35,301 bases of DNA, from positions 1-35,301 of the forward strand of contig JADGGV010000003.1 of NCBI GenBank assembly GCA_019689775.1. The letters are read 5' to 3'. Below, one piece after another: positions 33,296-35,301 of this stretch. The position numbers and the translations under genes are program-made. The notes beneath the pieces were generated by a model. The model did not search any database, was not told the DNA's origin, and worked only from the letters and a program-made list of their open reading frames with translations. Origin of the DNA: Gemmatimonadota bacterium (GTDB lineage Bacteria; Gemmatimonadota; Gemmatimonadetes; Longimicrobiales; RSA9). How positions within the stretch are numbered: position 1 is the first letter of the stretch; every line of letters starts with the position of its first letter.

Positions 33296-34132
33296 CTACG
33301 CCTCGTCCGCCGGAGCGCCGGACGACGAGCCGGCGCCCGCACGCCGCGGCGCCCCGCCCGCCGTGCTCGCGCCGGCCCCCGCGCCCGACCCGTCGGCCGC
33401 GTCGGAGGAGTCCTCCCCCGCGACCAGCCCGGCGACGATGGCCGGCACGTCCTCCGGCGTCACGTTCTCGAAGTAGCGGCTGTTGATCTGCACGGCCACG
33501 GGGAAGCCGCACGCGCCCAGGCACTCCACCTCCATCACGGTGAAGTTGCCATCGGGGGTCGTGACCCCGGGCTCGACGTCGAGGTGCTCGAGGAACGCCT
33601 GAAGCACCTCGTCGCCCCCGCACAGGTTGCACGCGACGTTCGTGCAGACCTGCACCAGGTACCGACCCACCGGCTGTCGGTTGTACATGGTGTAGAACGT
33701 CGCGACGCCGCGCACGTACGCCGGCGACAGCCCGAGGATCTCGGCGACGCGCGCCATCGCGTCCGGGCCCACGTAGCCGCGGACCTCCTCCGCCAGGTTC
33801 AGCAGCGGGAGCAGCGCGCCCCGCTTGTCCGGGTAGCGCGCGATGATCTTCTCCGCCCGCTCGGCGTACGGCCCCTCGAACAGCGGCGCGTCCGGCTCCT
33901 TCGCGGCGAGCTGATAGGGCATCGAGCAGACCGCGCCCCCGACGCCCCCGTCCAACGGGCGCCGTCCCACGTAGCTGTCGCCCCGGATGTCCGCCTCGCT
34001 CAGGTGACTGAAGTCGCCGCGCTCGCCGGCCCAGCCGGGATTCCCACCCACGAGCGGCGTGCGCGTCGGGCCGGTCGCGCCGGCCGCCGGCGCACCGCCG
34101 ATCACCTCACCGGTCGGCAGCTCGGCGCTCAT
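33296..34132 (-). CDS. nuoE: NADH-quinone oxidoreductase subunit E, with extended termini
   Basis: NuoE holds the [2Fe-2S] cluster N1a beside NuoF. The core (about residues 85-235) is typical: IIARYPDKRGALLPLLNLAE, VRGVATFYTMY, then ligands C-x4-C in VCTNVACNLCG and C-x3-C in ECLGACGFPV. From ATG 34132, which overlaps the nuoD stop by 4 bp, the protein has 278 residues, about 100 more than usual. The extra parts are a 70-80-residue N-terminal region rich in Gly, Pro and Ala and a low-complexity C-terminal tail (Gly/Ala/Ser, about 40 residues). An internal ATG at 33922 would give a shorter protein, but it lacks a Shine-Dalgarno sequence and would leave a 207-bp gap in an otherwise tight operon. 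Confidence 0.9.
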   Translation of the reverse strand: MSAELPTGEVIGGAPAAGATGPTRTPLVGGNPGWAGERGDFSHLSEADIRGDSYVGRRPLDGGVGGAVCSMPYQLAAKEPDAPLFEGPYAERAEKIIARYPDKRGALLPLLNLAEEVRGYVGPDAMARVAEILGLSPAYVRGVATFYTMYNRQPVGRYLVQVCTNVACNLCGGDEVLQAFLEHLDVEPGVTTPDGNFTVMEVECLGACGFPVAVQINSRYFENVTPEDVPAIVAGLVAGEDSSDAADGSGAGAGASTAGGAPRRAGAGSSSGAPADEA

Positions 34133-35301
34133 CGGTCGATCTCCCCGAGCACGATGTCCAGGCTCGCGTTCACCGCGATCACGTCCGAGAGCAGGTAGCC
34201 CTCGACCAGCTTCGGCAGCGCCGAGATGTTGACGAAGCTCGGGCCGCGCACCCGCCAACGGACCGGCTTCGAGCCGCCGTCGCTGACGACGTACATGCCA
34301 AGCTCGCCCTTCGAGCTCTCCACGCTGAACCAGCTCTCGCCGCGCGGCGCTCGCACGCCGTCCATGACGACCTTGAAGTGATGGATCATCGACTCCATGT
34401 CCGTCATGGCGTCGCCCTTCCCCGGCAGGATCACCCGCGGGTCGTCCACGTTGATCGGACCGCCGGGCAGGCGGTCGAGCGCCTGCTGGAGGATCCGCAC
34501 GCTCTGCCGCATCTCCTCCATGCGGCACATGTAGCGGTCGTAGTTGTCGCCGTGCTCGCCGACCGGCACGTCGAAGTCGTACGTGTCGTAGTCGTAGTAC
34601 GGCCGGTCCTTGCGGACGTCGTACGGCACGCCCGACGCGCGCAGGTTCGGGCCGGTCAGCCCGTAGTTGATCGCGTCCTCCGGGCCGATCACGCCGACGT
34701 CCCGGTTCCGCCCGATCCACAGATTGTTGTTGCTCAGCAGCGTCTCGACCTCGTCCAGCGTGCGCGGGAACGTGTCGAGGAAGTGCTGGAGCGCGCCCGT
34801 CCACCCCGGCGGCAGGTCCGCCAGCATCCCGCCGATCCGCGTCGCCGACGTCGTAATGCGCGCCCCCGTCAGCGCCTCGTGCAGATCGTAGATCCGCTCG
34901 CGCTCCTGGAACGTGTACAGGAAGACCGTGAAGGCGCCGATGTCGATCGCCGTCGTGCCGATCCAGATCAGATGGCTGAAGATCCGGTCGAGCTCCATGC
35001 AGATCACCCGCACGACCTTGCAGCGCTCGGTGACCTCGATCCCCATCAGCTTCTCGACCGCCATGGCGTACGCGCAGTTGTAGATCAGCGGCGCCAGGTA
35101 GTCCATCCGGTCCGTGAGCGGGATGATCTGGTTCCAGGTCCGGTACTCGCCGAGCTTCTCGAAGCTCGAGTGCAGGTAGCCGATGTGCGGCGTGCACTTG
35201 ACCACCGTCTCGCCATCCAGCTCGAGCACCAGCCGGAGCACGCCGTGCGTCGCCGGGTGCTGCGGGCCGATGTTGATCAGCATGTGCTCGCCGTGCAGCT
35301 C
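34129..35301 (-). CDS. nuoD: NADH-quinone oxidoreductase subunit D, 5' end probably cut by window
   Basis: NuoD forms the quinone-binding site with NuoB and NuoH. The reading frame is open to the window edge, and the codons before ATG 35283 (encoding ELHGEH) align with residues that precede the conserved start in Thermus Nqo4, so the true start probably lies outside. Conserved parts include MLINIGPQHPATHGVLRLVL, PHIGYLHSSFEKLGEYRT, DRMDYLAPLIYNCAYA, TGPNLRASGVPYDVRK and SSKGELGMYVVSDGGSKP, with the end DIVLGEIDR. The protein is a separate NuoD, not a NuoCD fusion, as far as the visible part shows. nuoA, nuoB and nuoC are expected just beyond 35301. Confidence 0.95.
   Translation of the reverse strand, partial: ELHGEHMLINIGPQHPATHGVLRLVLELDGETVVKCTPHIGYLHSSFEKLGEYRTWNQIIPLTDRMDYLAPLIYNCAYAMAVEKLMGIEVTERCKVVRVICMELDRIFSHLIWIGTTAIDIGAFTVFLYTFQERERIYDLHEALTGARITTSATRIGGMLADLPPGWTGALQHFLDTFPRTLDEVETLLSNNNLWIGRNRDVGVIGPEDAINYGLTGPNLRASGVPYDVRKDRPYYDYDTYDFDVPVGEHGDNYDRYMCRMEEMRQSVRILQQALDRLPGGPINVDDPRVILPGKGDAMTDMESMIHHFKVVMDGVRAPRGESWFSVESSKGELGMYVVSDGGSKPVRWRVRGPSFVNISALPKLVEGYLLSDVIAVNASLDIVLGEIDR

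Overview
The window is a GC-rich, gene-dense chromosomal segment of a Gram-negative bacterium. Every gene I can support (33 CDS, two of them cut by the window edges) lies on the minus strand, so transcription runs from high to low coordinates. LPS synthesis (kdsB), a secreted beta-barrel protein, a 14-subunit-type NADH dehydrogenase and the futalosine menaquinone pathway point to a diderm, menaquinone-respiring organism. The combination of UPF0182, DedA-XerD, the mqn genes and the very high GC would fit Gemmatimonadota or a related phylum. That placement is inference from gene content and is tentative.

In transcription order: (1) 35301-22350 holds nuoD-E-F-G-H-I-J-K-L-M-N, a near-gapless complex I operon whose start (nuoA-C presumably) lies outside the window. 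(2) 22312-13784 holds a phosphohexomutase, a UPF0182 membrane protein, carbamate kinase, sucC-sucD (succinyl-CoA synthetase), an EIIA-CBS fusion and ndk. A good sigma70-like promoter overlaps the nuoN stop codon and probably starts this unit. (3) 13724-7750 holds the classical yceD-rpmF-plsX-fabH-fabD-fabG-acpP-fabF lipid cluster, possibly driven by a TTGACA promoter just upstream and followed by a perfect 22-bp palindrome. (4) 7470-5048 holds mqnE-mqnC, with a predicted promoter and a downstream hairpin. (5) 4903-2910 holds ispF-dedA-xerD. (6) 2630-1 holds an orphan trpG/pabA with a structured leader, a secreted protein combining a bactofilin-like segment with a probable beta-barrel, and kdsB (cut by the window start).

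The parts fit together as core energy and envelope metabolism. Complex I would feed electrons into the menaquinone pool made by the mqn pathway. SucCD supplies NTP and Ndk balances nucleotides. The fab cluster and PlsX make phospholipid acyl chains. IspF feeds isoprenoids, including the quinone side chain. KdsB feeds lipopolysaccharide.

I found no mobile element, CRISPR array, tRNA or rRNA, and no convincing undescribed multi-gene system. The observations most worth a second look are the competing RNA structures in front of trpG, the unusual secreted barrel protein, the C-x5-C-x2-C cluster motif in MqnE, a Cys-rich tail on MqnC, a probable AUC start for dedA, and the promoter embedded in the nuoN stop codon.
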